Assembly: GCA_002633005.1 (NCBI GenBank)
Contig: NMRA01000185.1
Coordinates: forward strand, 559,854-595,398
DNA from: Phoronis australis
Lineage: Eukaryota; Phoronida; Phoronidae
Length of the DNA stretch: 35,545 nt
Reading direction: 5' to 3'
In this document: positions 23,503 to 33,776 of the stretch, piece after piece
Layout: the number at the start of each line of letters is the position of its first letter
Numbering within the stretch: the first letter of the stretch is position 1
Notes under the pieces: generated by a model
Told to the model about the DNA's origin: nothing
What the model saw: only the letters and a program-made list of their open reading frames with translations
The model's database searches: none
Made by a program: the position numbers and the translations under genes

Positions 23503-23753
23503 CTCTGAACTGTTACATAACCACTGTGTCATCGACCGCAAGCAACAACCAACAACTCCATCTATCATCTCGAAGTAAAATACGGGCACATGTAGATCAG
23601 AAATCCATTTTTCATTCAAGCTTTCATTAACCTGACCAGATGCTGAGTAATGGGTAGGATGTGTGTTTACATCAATGCCTAACATGTCATTAAGGACAGG
23701 TAATGATAACAGGACACATTCACATGTCCACACAGATTGCACAGAATGGGTTT
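23503..23753 (-). CDS. Probable exon of the - strand gene
   Basis: The longest well-supported exon on this strand. The acceptor is GTATTTATTTGCACCATTTCAG. The frame holds 83 codons with mixed, protein-like codon use, including ECVLLSLPVLNDMLGID and FYFEMIDGVVGCCLRSMTQW, and ends TTCAGAG|GTGAAA. If not spliced it would stop at 23452-23454. It is leucine-rich with buried helices, as in ARM/HEAT-like proteins, but I see no diagnostic repeat. It connects in phase with 25558-25787 upstream and 23255-23282 downstream. Confidence 0.5.
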
Positions 23754-24047
23754 CTGAAATGGTGCAAATAAATACAACGCTGATTTAAATTGATTCACAT
23801 TCTCCGACTGCAAATCACCTAGTAGAATAACTATGGTCACGTGAGAAATAAATCACTGGTGAAAATTTTATAATCTGCAAATTGTTTGAAGAGTATAATT
23901 TCAGTTGTCAAACTGAATAAAATTTTATTTTGTAGTTTGTATGGTTTTTCCTCTACACTGTCCTTCAGCACATCACTATTGAGACACACTTTGAAAATTG
24001 GAAAATGGCAAATAACCACTTCTGCTTGAAGTTGAACCATATTTTAC

Positions 24048-24337
24048 AGTATGGTACAATACACGCAGTAGGCCCCAGTATGGTGCATTACATACTGTAG
24101 GCCCCAGTATGGTGCATTACACCCTGTAGACCCCAGTATGGTGCATTACACCCTGTAGACCCCAGTATGGTGCATTACACCCTGTAGACCCCAGTATGGT
24201 GCCTTACACTCTGTATGCGCCAGTATTGTGCATTACATGCTGTAGAACCCAGTATGGTGCATTACACGCTGCAGATCCCAATATGGTGCATTACATGCTG
24301 TAGGTTCCAGTATGGTGCATTAAACACTGCAGACTGC
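24048..24337. repeat. 29-bp minisatellite, ten copies
   Basis: Ten head-to-tail units of exactly 29 bp, each like AGTATGGTGCATTACACCCT followed by GTAGACCCC. The three central units are identical or nearly so, and the outer ones drift at the two variable blocks (ACACCCTGTAGA). The unit length is constant throughout. The ORF that starts in it (24215-24604) is an artefact. Confidence 0.97.
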
Positions 24338-24689
24338 ACTGCACAATTTTCAAACCAGAGACTTTCACCTGATGATTTCAAATTCATTTATGTTAAAATA
24401 AAATCTCATCTCTGTCAGACAAAAATAATTGCCAAAAACGTTTTAAAAAAATTCCCAAGGGCTTGTTACATCATTGTGAATAGCCACAATTTTTTAAAAC
24501 TTTGTCAGATGATAGCGATATATATATACATATACATTGCAAGAGTTCTGATTCCCATTGTACCATACGTGCACAGGCCCCTCTATGTGGGCCCGTTGCA
24601 CTGATCACATGGAACCATTTTATGCTTTATTAATTTATAGTTAAAACCCGAGCTGAAGAGCCAGAGACCTGACTCAAGGGTCTAACAGA

Positions 24690-24775
24690 GTGCCCCAGTG
24701 AGACTTAAACCTAAGACCTTTAGTAAAGGAAGCGATCACCTATCCCACTAGTACAGGCGAGCTCCTCTAGATGAT
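24690..24775 (-). repeat. tRNA-derived SINE head
   Basis: On the - strand an A-box-like TAGTGGGATAGG (24739-24750) is followed by a B-box-like GGTTTAAGTCT (24701-24711), a spacing typical of a tRNA-derived pol III promoter. An anticodon-stem-like hairpin (CCTTTACTAAAGG) lies between them. The downstream GAGTCAGGT also occurs after the B box of the SINE at 35.5 kb, which suggests the same or a related family. Confidence 0.55.
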
Positions 24776-24844
24776 AGCTATGGTACAAAACTTGAATATG
24801 GAAGCATATGTAAAAAACAATACAATACCAGGCCTTTCCATAGA

Positions 24845-25205
24845 TAAGCCCATGGCTATGTGTTCAGAAAATGAAAATTTTCAGGCATTTTAGTAACACC
24901 AAATAAACACACGGACGTTTATTGAGAAAAGGGGACGTGTAAACGGAAAGTCATAATTTTGATTAAGCGGTTTCCTGAATTTGACATTTTTTGCTTTTAA
25001 CTGTGTTTTTAAATTTCATGTTAATAAATGCATAGTTCGCCAACACTTTGTTTAGTAATGATAAATGCTCCACAAAACTGAATTTGTGACTAAAAGTTGA
25101 CGCTGAGTGGGCTTTTACGAGGAAATTTTCCCAATAAACGCCCCAATATCTGGACACTTTACACTAGAACTTGTAACACCAAACAAATGCCCATGGGCGT
25201 TTATT
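24845..25205. repeat. Cluster with GTAACACC and a palindromic AATAAACGCCCATGGGCG-type motif
   Basis: Two direct copies begin GTAACACCAAA (24893 and 25173) and run into imperfect palindromes (AATAAACACACGGACGTTTATT at 24902-24923, and AAATGCCCATGGGCGTTTATT at 25185-25205). A third half, CCAATAAACGCCCC, lies at 25131. The layout suggests a small foldback or MITE-like element about 0.3 kb long. The - strand ORF at 24963-25157 lies inside it and is not a gene. Confidence 0.55.
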
Positions 25206-25484
25206 CGGCATAATTTTCCACCCATATAGGCATCTCATCCTGTGGGCTCATCTACAGAAAATCTCACAGCAATTTTCCTAGTCAGTCACATTGTGTTTTA
25301 AATTAATAAGATTTTCCAATAAATGAATTAATAATCAAGTCAGAGGCTCCTTTCGTCAGTCAACAAAACTCTTACATGGCTAAACATGTCAACTGCAAAA
25401 ACAAACAACAATAAGAACATCCCACTTCAGAGATTGCAGGAAGTCATGTAGCATATCAAACAAATAAACAGACCTAACCATAGC

Positions 25485-25490
25485 TTTATT
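25485..25490 (-). terminator. Possible poly(A) signal AATAAA
   Basis: Lies about 65 bp downstream of the in-frame stop at 25553-25555. If the 25.6-kb exon is terminal in some transcripts, this would be its signal. Confidence 0.35.
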
Positions 25491-25557
25491 GTGGCTTGCT
25501 GTGGACAGACAATAACATTGACTCAAGATAAAGATTGCTGGTCAAGTGTGCCTCAAC

Positions 25558-25787
25558 CCAAGTGCTTCACATATGGTGGATGGAGGAATGGGCCACCATG
25601 AATGTCTTTGAACCTCAGTTCATTGCCCTTTGGCGTCTTCACCTCAGGCTCTGTAAAATGCTCCCCCAGAAAGGATAGGAGGTTTTCAGTCACACAATTG
25701 CTTCCCAAGAGGTCAGCTATGCTGATGCCCTTGGAAAAATGTCCACTAGAGGCAGAAGTCATGACCTCTTGACCTTCCAGCAGTAAG
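25558..25787 (-). CDS. Probable exon of the - strand gene
   Basis: A strongly protein-like frame: LLLEGQEVMTSASSGHFSKG, then ISIADLLGSNCVTENLLSFL, then GNELRFKDIHGGPFLHPPYV. The codons include many GC-ending ones, unlike the neighbourhood. The acceptor is CAATGACAG (weak pyrimidine tract). Three ends are possible: donor GAG|GTGAAG at 25643, donor TTGG|GTTGAG at 25558 (phase fits the 23503-23753 exon), or the stop at 25553-25555 followed by AATAAA. The start phase fits the 28091-28158 exon (split valine codon). Family not recognised. Confidence 0.5.
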
Positions 25788-25799
25788 CTGTCATTGAAC

Positions 25800-28085
25800 C
25801 CAAAACATGTCTACTACACACATCATTGTTCTTGACAACCTTTTTGTTTAAAGTTTTAGCATGTCATTTAAAGCTGCATTTCAACCAGTTAGCTGGCTAA
25901 AAACAAGATTGAAATGGATAAAATGGTTAATTGCTACGAGAGTATTCCATGGCCGTTACTCACAAGAACATCGAAATTATAAGCGACCAGAGAACAGTAT
26001 AGGGATTTGACGAGATTTTAAATTTGCAGTACAAGGCATTTGGCACTGGACCCTTCCCTTGGAGCATTTTTGCACATATCTGCAACCTACAAAATATGGA
26101 ATCGCAGTGCCAAATGCATGGTGATACTATATTGAGTAACTGGCATGTTCAGTGATGTAAAGGGCTTCTTTTATCTTTAGTTCTTGACAGATGTATAACT
26201 GTCTTCACCCCGTTTCAAACCCTGCAGGTGTTTAACAATATTTGAGCTTGCATCCCTTCTATGGTTACCTCTGCGTATACCTAAGACTGTGGCTCAACAT
26301 TTTGTAGTTAGCCTTGCTTATGTAGATTTTCTCAATTAAAATATGCACTCAAATTCAACACGACTAACAGTCTACACCACTGCAGGATAGTCCAGCAGTT
26401 TAGGCATAGGCAAACTATTTATCAGAAAATCCAGCAACAGTTGCAATAACCCAGGCCTATCCTTCGAGGGCGTACCAATGAGGAAGGTCTTTCCTTTTCA
26501 CATAGCTTAAGCACAGATCACAGGCTACGTCACAAACAAGGAAGACTTGTATTAAAAAAACCTTGATCGTTGGGTAATCAGTAAGTTCACATAAATAATC
26601 AAAACATCAAGGAAGTTATCAATATCTATCAAAACAAGAGCAAAGGCATGCTATTTTTAAAACTGCCAACAGTATTTGTCAACAATATCCTTGTCTTTTT
26701 TAATTCACTGTTGCACATTTGAGTAATAATATTGCCAAGTGACCATATGAAAGCTATTTCCTTGAGCATAAACATTGAAAATTCTAAATGATTAAAGTCA
26801 GGAAGACATGTCTTTTTGCTTAAGTTCATATGAAATTTTGCCAAAAAAAACAATGCTTGAGTGAGCTACAAAAAAATCTTTCCGGCAGTATTACCTGAAG
26901 TTTTGCACTGACACTAAGCCTATCTCACTAAACGTAAATATCCTTCATGTGGTTTCCAGCAAAGTAATGATAATAAACAACACCATTGGTCCAAGTTTTG
27001 TGGGGCATTAGAAGTCTGTTAATCTATTTCTTCAGTAACAGAACCACTTGGCTCTTAAACACTCTAACACCTTTCTTGCAAAAACAGTATCATTGAGTAC
27101 AATATTCAATCTCATACAGACACTAGGTGTCGCCACTTCACAGAGAATGGTTCTATCTCCAAAGGAATAGAATTGAAATCAACTGCACAAGACAAACAAA
27201 GCACACTAATATCTCACATTTCAAATTATTTTATCGGACGAATTCCACAAAATTTAAAGATATCTCAAACCTTATTCACAAAAATTGGCTATTTTTATAA
27301 TTAATATTTCACATATTATGTCCAGCAAAACACCTTATCTTCATTCATGGGGAAGTTCGCATATGAAACATTTACCTGTAACTTAAGAGATTTAGCAGAA
27401 CCTCAGAAATTTGTTTACTATGGTAATAATCCGGGGTCAAAGGTTACAGGGTTGTCACTCAAAATGAGTCTCCCACCAGACAGCTCCGTATTTACGCTCA
27501 GTCCTTTCGTTCACCAAGTCGCCATTAAAATACTGAGTCAACAAGGTGTACATTTGAAAGAAAGATGTCGGGGAAATGAAGACAAAACATAGTTTTGATC
27601 CTGAGGGAGTTGTGCATCTGCATGCATACAAATGTTGAGAATGAATGCTAAGTCCCAGTCACTGCACGCCTCAGTGACTTTGTGATCACCAACACAGCAA
27701 GATGTGAAAGATAATAATACATATGGCCACAGAACCAAAGTATAACATACACAAGACATTACACTGTCAGGTGCGTTACAAACTGGATAGTAAATTATAT
27801 ATAAAACACATTCAAATTAATTATTCATAGATGTTATATATGGTGCTCAGCCATCGTGGCGACGGCCCCGGACATCCACACAGGGGGAGGGGCTATCCAA
27901 CCATTATGTATAATCTTTTTGGAAATCGTGACTGATCTGCAGTTGAATCAAATAATGATTCTAGTTTATATTTCACCTTTTTACTTTCATTATTAATAGC
28001 TACAGCCAGTGGGGTTTGGGGGTTCGATCCGCTGCTGAAAAGGTCCAGCCCCGGCATATTCGTTAACATGTGGAGACTTCTTTTG
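25800..28085. other. Intronic DNA, with two overlapping exon-like ORFs at 27.35-27.76 kb
   Basis: Around 27460-27547 a + strand frame (MSLPPDSSVFTLSPFVHQVA and on, ending CAAG|GTGTAC) and overlapping - strand frames both look protein-like. None has a full set of signals, so I leave it open. A 13-bp inverted repeat (GCATTTGGCACTG with CAGTGCCAAATGC) lies at 26038-26118. At 28020-28030 GGGGTTCGATCC resembles a B box, but no A box accompanies it. Confidence 0.3.
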
Positions 28086-28090
28086 CTTAC

Positions 28091-28158
28091 ACAGATTCCC
28101 TAAGCCCCAGACAACTTTTAGGATGCCTATTCAGCAGGCCCTTTGTATTGAAGTAGAT
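28091..28158 (-). CDS. Probable exon of the - strand gene
   Basis: The acceptor is TACCTGTCCACTTCATTAGCTCAG. The frame reads IYFNTKGLLNRHPKSCLGLR, then ES plus two bases, and ends at |GTAAGC. The other two frames contain stops. The final split codon becomes valine with the 25787 exon. Upstream it fits a phase 0 donor: either TTC|GTAAGG inside 29033-29123, or a small intermediate exon near 28925-28965. Confidence 0.42.
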
Positions 28159-29032
28159 CTGAGCTAATGAAGTGGACAGGTAATTGCTAGCATTACTGTC
28201 TAAACAATGGTTGTTGTTATTACCCCCAATTTGGTTTCCTCTGACATTTGCAGAGTTAAAGCCTTCAACTCTGGAGAGTAGTTTTAACTTGGTACATTAT
28301 AAATATTACAAAATGACTAAAAAGGTTTACTTGTATTTATCTTCACAAAGGGTTACTTCCCAAAGTCACGATAACTTCCATATTGGTTTTCTTTACTTAA
28401 TTTTTAATGCTTCTGCCCACTTATGTTTTTTTTTCTTGCCGGGAAAGGGTTGATAATTTTTTATCTAAGTTTTAAACTTGAAGTACCAAAACAGTGGTAG
28501 ATTTTGATGGCCAGCTAAACTTGATTAGTTAGGTTAATTGTGAGAACATCCCTAAACTTACCACACTACAGGTACACTAAACAATTTTCACGTGTCATTA
28601 AAGTTTAATCTTTATTAGAACTCAAATCATAAAATATAGACAAAAGTGCAAATATGGTGATAACCAAACTTAAGATTTGGAATCTCTGGACAATTTCGGA
28701 GGCACTGACTATATAACTATTCTAGTTCTTTGTCAGTAATAAAAAATGAAAAGTGTTCACAACAACTGTTTCCTGGTCAAAAATCTGGTTAAACGAGATT
28801 GAAAGAATATTAAACAAGAGCAACGCAGAGCGTTGAAATGTGCCCACGAATGCATTGCAAATGGTGTGCTTTTAGGGTTGCTTATTTGTGTCATAAAAAC
28901 AGCCACTAGACGGCGCAAAAACATACAATCCTGGCTCCCCTGACCACACCCACCAGAGCGAACCTGCCAGACGGCCATTTCCAAGCATGAGGATACCCAT
29001 AGACCACTGTGGTACCAAAGAAAATTAGTTAC

Positions 29033-29123
29033 CTTTTCACGCCCAAAGAAGTTCTGGGATCCGGGTCTAGAAGTTTCCTTACGAAACTCGTCCAATTATA
29101 AGAAAATTTATGATCAGGTCCGA
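29033..29123 (-). CDS. Probable exon of the - strand gene
   Basis: The acceptor GGTATGCTTTTTTAG and the donor AAAAG|GTAACT bound 29 full codons: GPDHKFSYNWTSFVRKLLDP, then DPRTSLGVK. This reads as genuine protein. Its entry phase joins the 33082-33168 exon with a split valine. Its exit phase (2) does not fit 28091-28158 directly; an internal donor (TTC|GTAAGG at 29081) or a missing small exon would solve this. The 112-codon ORF at 28757-29095 on the same strand is in a different frame and looks spurious. Confidence 0.5.
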
Positions 29124-29354
29124 CTAAAAAAGCATACCATAGGCTGCCTTTACCCAATTACCAGGCATCCCCAGTGTTTTGAACTAGTATTTTATACAGG
29201 ATACAAAATATTTAGTAAACAATGGGAATCGACCAGATTCTCCCATAATTGCCGAGTTTGAAAAACAACTGTCTACTCCTAAAATGCGTTTACGAAACTA
29301 GTTACATACATTTTCCACTTGTTCATATTCCTTAAAGCCCCATTCAGTGCCATA

Positions 29355-29643
29355 CAGTGTTCTCCACAACAGAAAATTCAAACTCGTCTTGAATTTCAAA
29401 TTTCATGTACATGTGCTCAAAAACAATGTTTGTACTGTTGGGATTTTGCGTGTTAAGTCTTCAAATAAATACACTGAATTGGTAACAAAAGTACAGCATG
29501 TCCTAATTTGCTGGGAAATAGCTCTCCCAGTATTTCGAACTCTTTGCACAGGTTTTTAAACTTGACGCAAGTGAGCCAAACTTGTCACGGCAAAATTTAA
29601 ACTCGACGCAGTGACGATTCAAAACAGATTGTGGAGAACACTG
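29355..29643. mobile_element. hAT-like MITE, 289 bp
   Basis: Perfect 15-bp terminal inverted repeats, CAGTGTTCTCCACAA at 29355 and TTGTGGAGAACACTG ending at 29643. The CAGTG start is usual for hAT elements. TGCCATA precedes the left end (29348-29354) and occurs again at 29642-29648, overlapping the last two bases of the right TIR. The duplication is therefore close to, but not a clean, 8-bp hAT target site. A subterminal motif TTAAACTYGACGCA is repeated at the right end. No coding capacity. Confidence 0.75.
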
Positions 29644-29649
29644 CCATAT

Positions 29650-30016
29650 CACAAAGAGGGGTAAACGATTTTATCAAATAGGTGAAAGGCTATCGACGGA
29701 GATAGATCACGACACCCTCACCCAAATTCATTAATTTGATACGTAATTTGGCATTTCGCTGTTTTGACCTCATGCTCACATTGCGCTTAACCTCTAACTG
29801 GATTTCTATTGTCCATTTGTACTTGGTTTCAAATCAGTTTCCAGGTGCATTGTGTGTACAACAATGAATTGTAGACCTGCTTTAAAGTAGGTCAACAGCT
29901 GAACCCACCCTGACCGGCAACAGTCACAAAATTATAACGTTTTAGTGATAATTAAGTCAATTACGAAGTGCACATACACTTGACATTGCGAATGAATGTT
30001 GAAATAGCGAACACGA
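29650..30016. other. Non-coding DNA between two transposons
   Basis: Nothing recognised. Confidence 0.4.
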
Positions 30017-31662
30017 TTAAAGGAGCATGCCACCCAAAAAACAACCTAATTTGTATCAATTTAGATCGAGTAGTTCTACTCCATAACGACATGTACGGTT
30101 GCGTTACCCGACACCTGACGGCAGACTGAGGTGTTGAAATTATCGAATGACGTCATCGGTTTCACACGCAGTCTGTTCAGCAGTTCCCAACACGGGTTAC
30201 TGGTGTCATCGTTTAGCACCAATAAATCATCAAACTTCGATGTAAAACCTTTAAAAATACATCGATTTCTTATAAAAACGTGTTGTTTTATTTCGCTCTT
30301 ACGGATTTATTGGTATTTGGACACACCATACCCTACAAAGTTCGGCAGACCAATAAACGGCATAGCAGGAGTTTGGGGTCTGTTCGGAGATAATTTCAAA
30401 GTATTTTCCGTGAGATACAGACAGGAGAACCTAGATCTGTGTTGTTTAGACTTGTGATTTTTTGAGTTCTAAACACAAAATGCTTGTTATCCTGGCCGGC
30501 AGTGGCTCGGAGCCCGATCAGGCCCGTCGCGGCATGCCGGATTGACTTGTTATCCCGGCCAGTGGCTCGGAAACTGATCAGACATCATGAACATAAACCA
30601 GCCAAAGTTCAGTGGAAACCAAACTTCCAGTCAAGAAAATACTATATTAGTGAGCCAAAGTAATGTGCACCTGATTATGTTTGTGAATTAGCCACGAAAC
30701 TGCAAATCTCAGGGGGCCGCGAATTTAGATTCCTCCGGCCACAGCACCGTCAGGGCAGAAGTTGTACATTGACAATCATTATTTGAGTAATGTAAATGTA
30801 AATAAAGATTCCCCTAACACCTGGCTGTGGGATGGAAATCGAGTTGTTTCACAACAGTTTCTGCCAGCAAACACTAAATTAGCATGAGCTCACATGGCCT
30901 CGGTGTCCCGTCAACTATGATTAGTTTTTTTGCACCTAAAGCCGGTAACGCAGTGATTTATTCATTGCTGGCTTCTCAAATCATTTGCACTCATGAACAC
31001 TCCAAAGGCATAACAAATTGCATCTAATGAGACAGACTTTGTTTCAGTTTTATATAAGTATTGGTTAGGGTGAGAATAATTCATTTTGAAACAGAACGCT
31101 CCAGTAATAAACACCAATGAACATGGCAACTCGCACTCCCGACTTAGGACGAGTTAGAGCTCATCAGTCCCGACTTCGCAGGTAAATCGTTAAGTTTTAC
31201 AGGCTATCGATTCGAACAGGAATACAGTGATGAAGAAATATACTAGAGAGGCGCCGTGATTAAGCTCAGACAACGGAAAGTATGGAGTTATTTGGTAAGC
31301 AGGCCACAGACACGGAGATGATTCACGGCCTCATACTTGCTATTTACAGCGTACATTTCTTTCTTCACTACCATGAGCAACTTCCTAAGCATTTCGGACT
31401 CTCGAGGAAGTAAAAAAAAAAACGATATACCCGCTTTCCTTGCAGCTGCTTAGTTCGGACAAGCGGGAATGATGCACCGCAACATAGCGGCATTCACTCT
31501 GCATATGACCCATTGACGTCGCCTGCGTCGTTTCTCACCTTCCTCACAGGTTAACGCGACACCTCTTGGCAAGGTAAGGTCGACCGTATGCGAGGCGAAG
31601 TGGATATAGACCGATTAAGACGGCAAAAAAGACTAATTAAATCGGGTGGCATTCTCCTTTAA
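30017..31662. mobile_element. TTAA-flanked TIR element, about 1.64 kb
   Basis: Left: TTAA (30017-30020), then AGGAGCATGCCACCC. Right: GGGTGGCATTCTCCT, then TTAA (31659-31662). The TIRs are 15 bp with one mismatch and the target duplication is TTAA, as in piggyBac-like and some other superfamilies, although the TIR does not begin with CCC. No transposase is recognised. The interior is more CpG-rich than its surroundings and contains a 35-38 bp direct duplication (CTTGTTATCC...CTGATCA type) at 30483-30520 and 30546-30580. Confidence 0.75.
30483..30580 (+). repeat. Direct duplication within the TTAA element
   Basis: Two copies share CTTGTTATCC, GGCCAGTGGCTCGGA (with a 3-bp gap) and a GATCA end, separated by about 25 bp. 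Confidence 0.75.
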
Positions 31663-31900
31663 GGCATGTATAGATTATATTGACCGAAAACAAGTTTTCC
31701 CCGAATAGTTAACAGAAGGCCTTGAGATTTTCACATTTCGAAACTTAATTGGCTTTTTCTCGCGACTGCTATTTTTTACCAAATACCTTACATTTTGTGA
31801 GTTAATTTGTCATAGAAACTAGACTAAAAGACTAATCGAAAATTCCTTACAGCCTTTTTGAGGTAACTGGCGAAGATTTCCTTTTAAAAAGGTTTCATTA

Positions 31901-32026
31901 AAATCACTTACTAAAAAGCATAAAAGTCCGGCGAGTCAGACGTTTCTGTCCCCCCCACCTCTCTCTCTAAGGGCCTAATTCACGGATTGGATTTCCCATG
32001 ACAGGTTGCTTTTTAGTAAGTGATTT
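31901..32026. mobile_element. Short hairpin element with perfect 20-bp TIRs
   Basis: AAATCACTTACTAAAAAGCA at 31901-31920 has its exact reverse complement at 32007-32026. The 126-bp unit could be a miniature MITE or a snap-back structure. No clean target duplication is seen, and the loop has no coding potential. Confidence 0.7.
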
Positions 32027-32169
32027 AGCCATTTAACATCGTATCTCCCTCAAGCAATGAAAAGCCTTTTCCATCGCTTCATTAAAATCAACCGAGGGGT
32101 TATTTTGTTATGAACGATCTTTCCTTAAAAACGAAATTTTGACTTAACAAAGGTGTTAACATAATAATA

Positions 32170-32640
32170 ATAATGGCACATAGATATAAAATATATTTTT
32201 TTATAATCCCTGATCTTTTTCTTTCAGAAAATGTGTTACTTTTGCTGGTAGACAAAACTTGAGATAACCTTAAGTCAAGTATTTAGCCAATGTTTCAAAT
32301 GAGACCCACGCCAAATGATATAGTATGTATGTCACAAACTATACTTTAACTTGCGAGATACATGCGACGGGCGTAAGCGCGTCACATGATTATCGCCTAT
32401 GGGGAACTACCATTGTTTTCCTTTGTTGAGTCTTTGTTTGATACAACTATGGAGGTCGCACGGATAGGATATCGTACCTTGGGAGCACATCAGCCGGTTA
32501 CCGATAAATACGTACCGTTATCTTAATAATAAGAAAAACAATAGAAAGTGAACAATGGAAACGCCTATCTACTGGTCTCTATGTGACGAGCTTGTGACCT
32601 AGTTTCCTGACAGGATTATATTTTCTCATGCCATGTCGTT
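32170..32640. other. Non-coding DNA
   Basis: A short TAA run at 32162-32174 is the only feature seen. Confidence 0.4.
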
Positions 32641-32659
32641 TCAGATATTTCATTTTGAA

Positions 32660-32935
32660 CATTGACATCAAATGAATTGGGCAATGTTATTGATACCGTT
32701 GTTTTACCATCAATGTATCTTTCTTTTCTTGCTAAATTTCACTAAAAAGACATTCCCACATGACCCAATCAATGACAGATTGATAAAAAACAAACACCAA
32801 ATTCCACAAGATTTCTATTTTCAGAAATTATACACTTTTGCCGACTTAAAATTTATAGTTCTGTAGATATTTGGCTAAAAACACAAGCTTGTCAATGATA
32901 AGATCATATACATAACCATATATAATTCAACTTCT
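32660..32935 (+). repeat. Dispersed repeat, copy C
   Basis: Matches the right half of copy B (13441-13925) in order: CACATGA, ACAGATTG, TTTCAGAAATTATACACTTTTGC, GTAGATATTTGGCTAAA, CTTGTCAATGA. It shares GTTATTGATACCGTTGTTTT with copy A. The ORF at 32672-32866 is inside it and is not a gene. Confidence 0.75.
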
Positions 32936-32951
32936 GCTGGCCTTTACCATG

Positions 32952-33032
32952 TCTGCTATTACATTCACTTCACATCTGCTACGCTCACTACACGTCTGCT
33001 ATATTCACTGCACGTCTGACACATTTACTGCA
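32952..33032 (+). repeat. Imperfect 20-bp tandem repeat, four copies
   Basis: Units like TCTGCTATATTCACTGCACG recur four times with substitutions; the first unit is a few bases longer. Confidence 0.75.
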
Positions 33033-33081
33033 AGATGGGTGTCCTGCTTGATCACAGACAGTGCGCCATTTATCTTCTTAC

Positions 33082-33168
33082 CGTTTAGCAAAATTCTCAA
33101 CCAGGCGACAAAGAAAGATGAAACAGTAAATCCAATTTCTAAGGAGTCACAAGATGGTGTGAACATGT
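33082..33168 (-). CDS. Probable exon of the - strand gene
   Basis: The acceptor TCTATTCTTCGGTGTCCTCAG and the donor AACG|GTAAGA are both strong. The frame holds 28 codons: MFTPSCDSLEIGFTVSSFFV, then AWLRILLN, with split codons at both ends. The 3' split codon becomes valine with the 29123 exon. The second half is a hydrophobic helix. A + strand frame over the same bases (33092-33188) also looks coding but has only an acceptor; I prefer the - strand reading because both borders are supported and the phase fits. Confidence 0.5.
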
Positions 33169-33656
33169 CTGAGGACACCGAAGAATAGAGTATAAATTAT
33201 TTAGCCACAGCAACCATGATGGCAGTAGTTTATCCTAGAAAATGCCATCATCACTTGAAAATCTGACACGACATTTTGTCAGCTTTGCATTTGACCAGAT
33301 AGTCAATTTCATCAGGCAGGCACCAAGGGCCATCTCTACTCTTTTTTATGACATTAGAGTTTGGCGAGAAGTGACCCTAATTTTTTGCAGCTCAGCAGAT
33401 TGCGTACCATCAAATGGCTTTGATCAACCAAAGGCAATGTCAAACCCAATGCAGCCTCTCAGAGGCTCATTCTGAATACTATGCTATCACAGCATGCAAA
33501 TGTTTATTGGATAGCTGTGGATAAAAACTTGGAATCTTCTAAAAATAAACATCCAACTCAGCAGTCTCTTTTGCCTTTCATCCAAAAAAATCTAAAAATA
33601 AAAATTTAACGTCTTTTTCTTTCATGAAATGAGATAAAATGAAGCAAAATGGAATG

Positions 33657-33702
33657 AAGACTGGTTTCTTTCTGAAGACTGGTTTCCTTCTGAAGACAGG
33701 TT
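33657..33702 (+). repeat. Short tandem repeat, about 19-20 bp, 2-3 copies
   Basis: TCTGAAGACTGGTTTCCT-like units follow each other. The - strand reading NQSSERNQSS comes from it. Confidence 0.8.
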
Positions 33703-33776
33703 AAAATACGTAATATATGTACTGCTGAACCAGCACTGATTGAGAGAACAAAGGGAAAGAGGTGCAGTCCTCTCAC

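Noticed and set aside
24215-24604. A 129-codon + strand ORF
   Set aside because: It reads through the 29-bp minisatellite, whose length lets frames stay open by repetition; no domain is present.
28000-28060. A tRNA or SINE at GGGGTTCGATCC
   Set aside because: Only a B-box-like motif is present; no A box or stems were found.
28757-29095. A 112-codon - strand ORF
   Set aside because: It starts at a non-ATG codon and is in a different frame from the well-bounded exon 29033-29123.
30131-30457. A 108-codon + strand ORF inside the TTAA element
   Set aside because: It has no ATG start and no transposase-like motif such as a DDE/D signature.
33092-33188. A + strand terminal exon ending NMSEDTEE before a stop
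   Set aside because: It has a good acceptor but overlaps the - strand exon 33082-33168, which has both an acceptor and a donor and a phase-matched neighbour. The + reading is probably its shadow.
33242-33475. A + strand ORF of 77 codons starting with ATG
   Set aside because: Codons look mixed, but there is no splice context, no domain and no partner exon.
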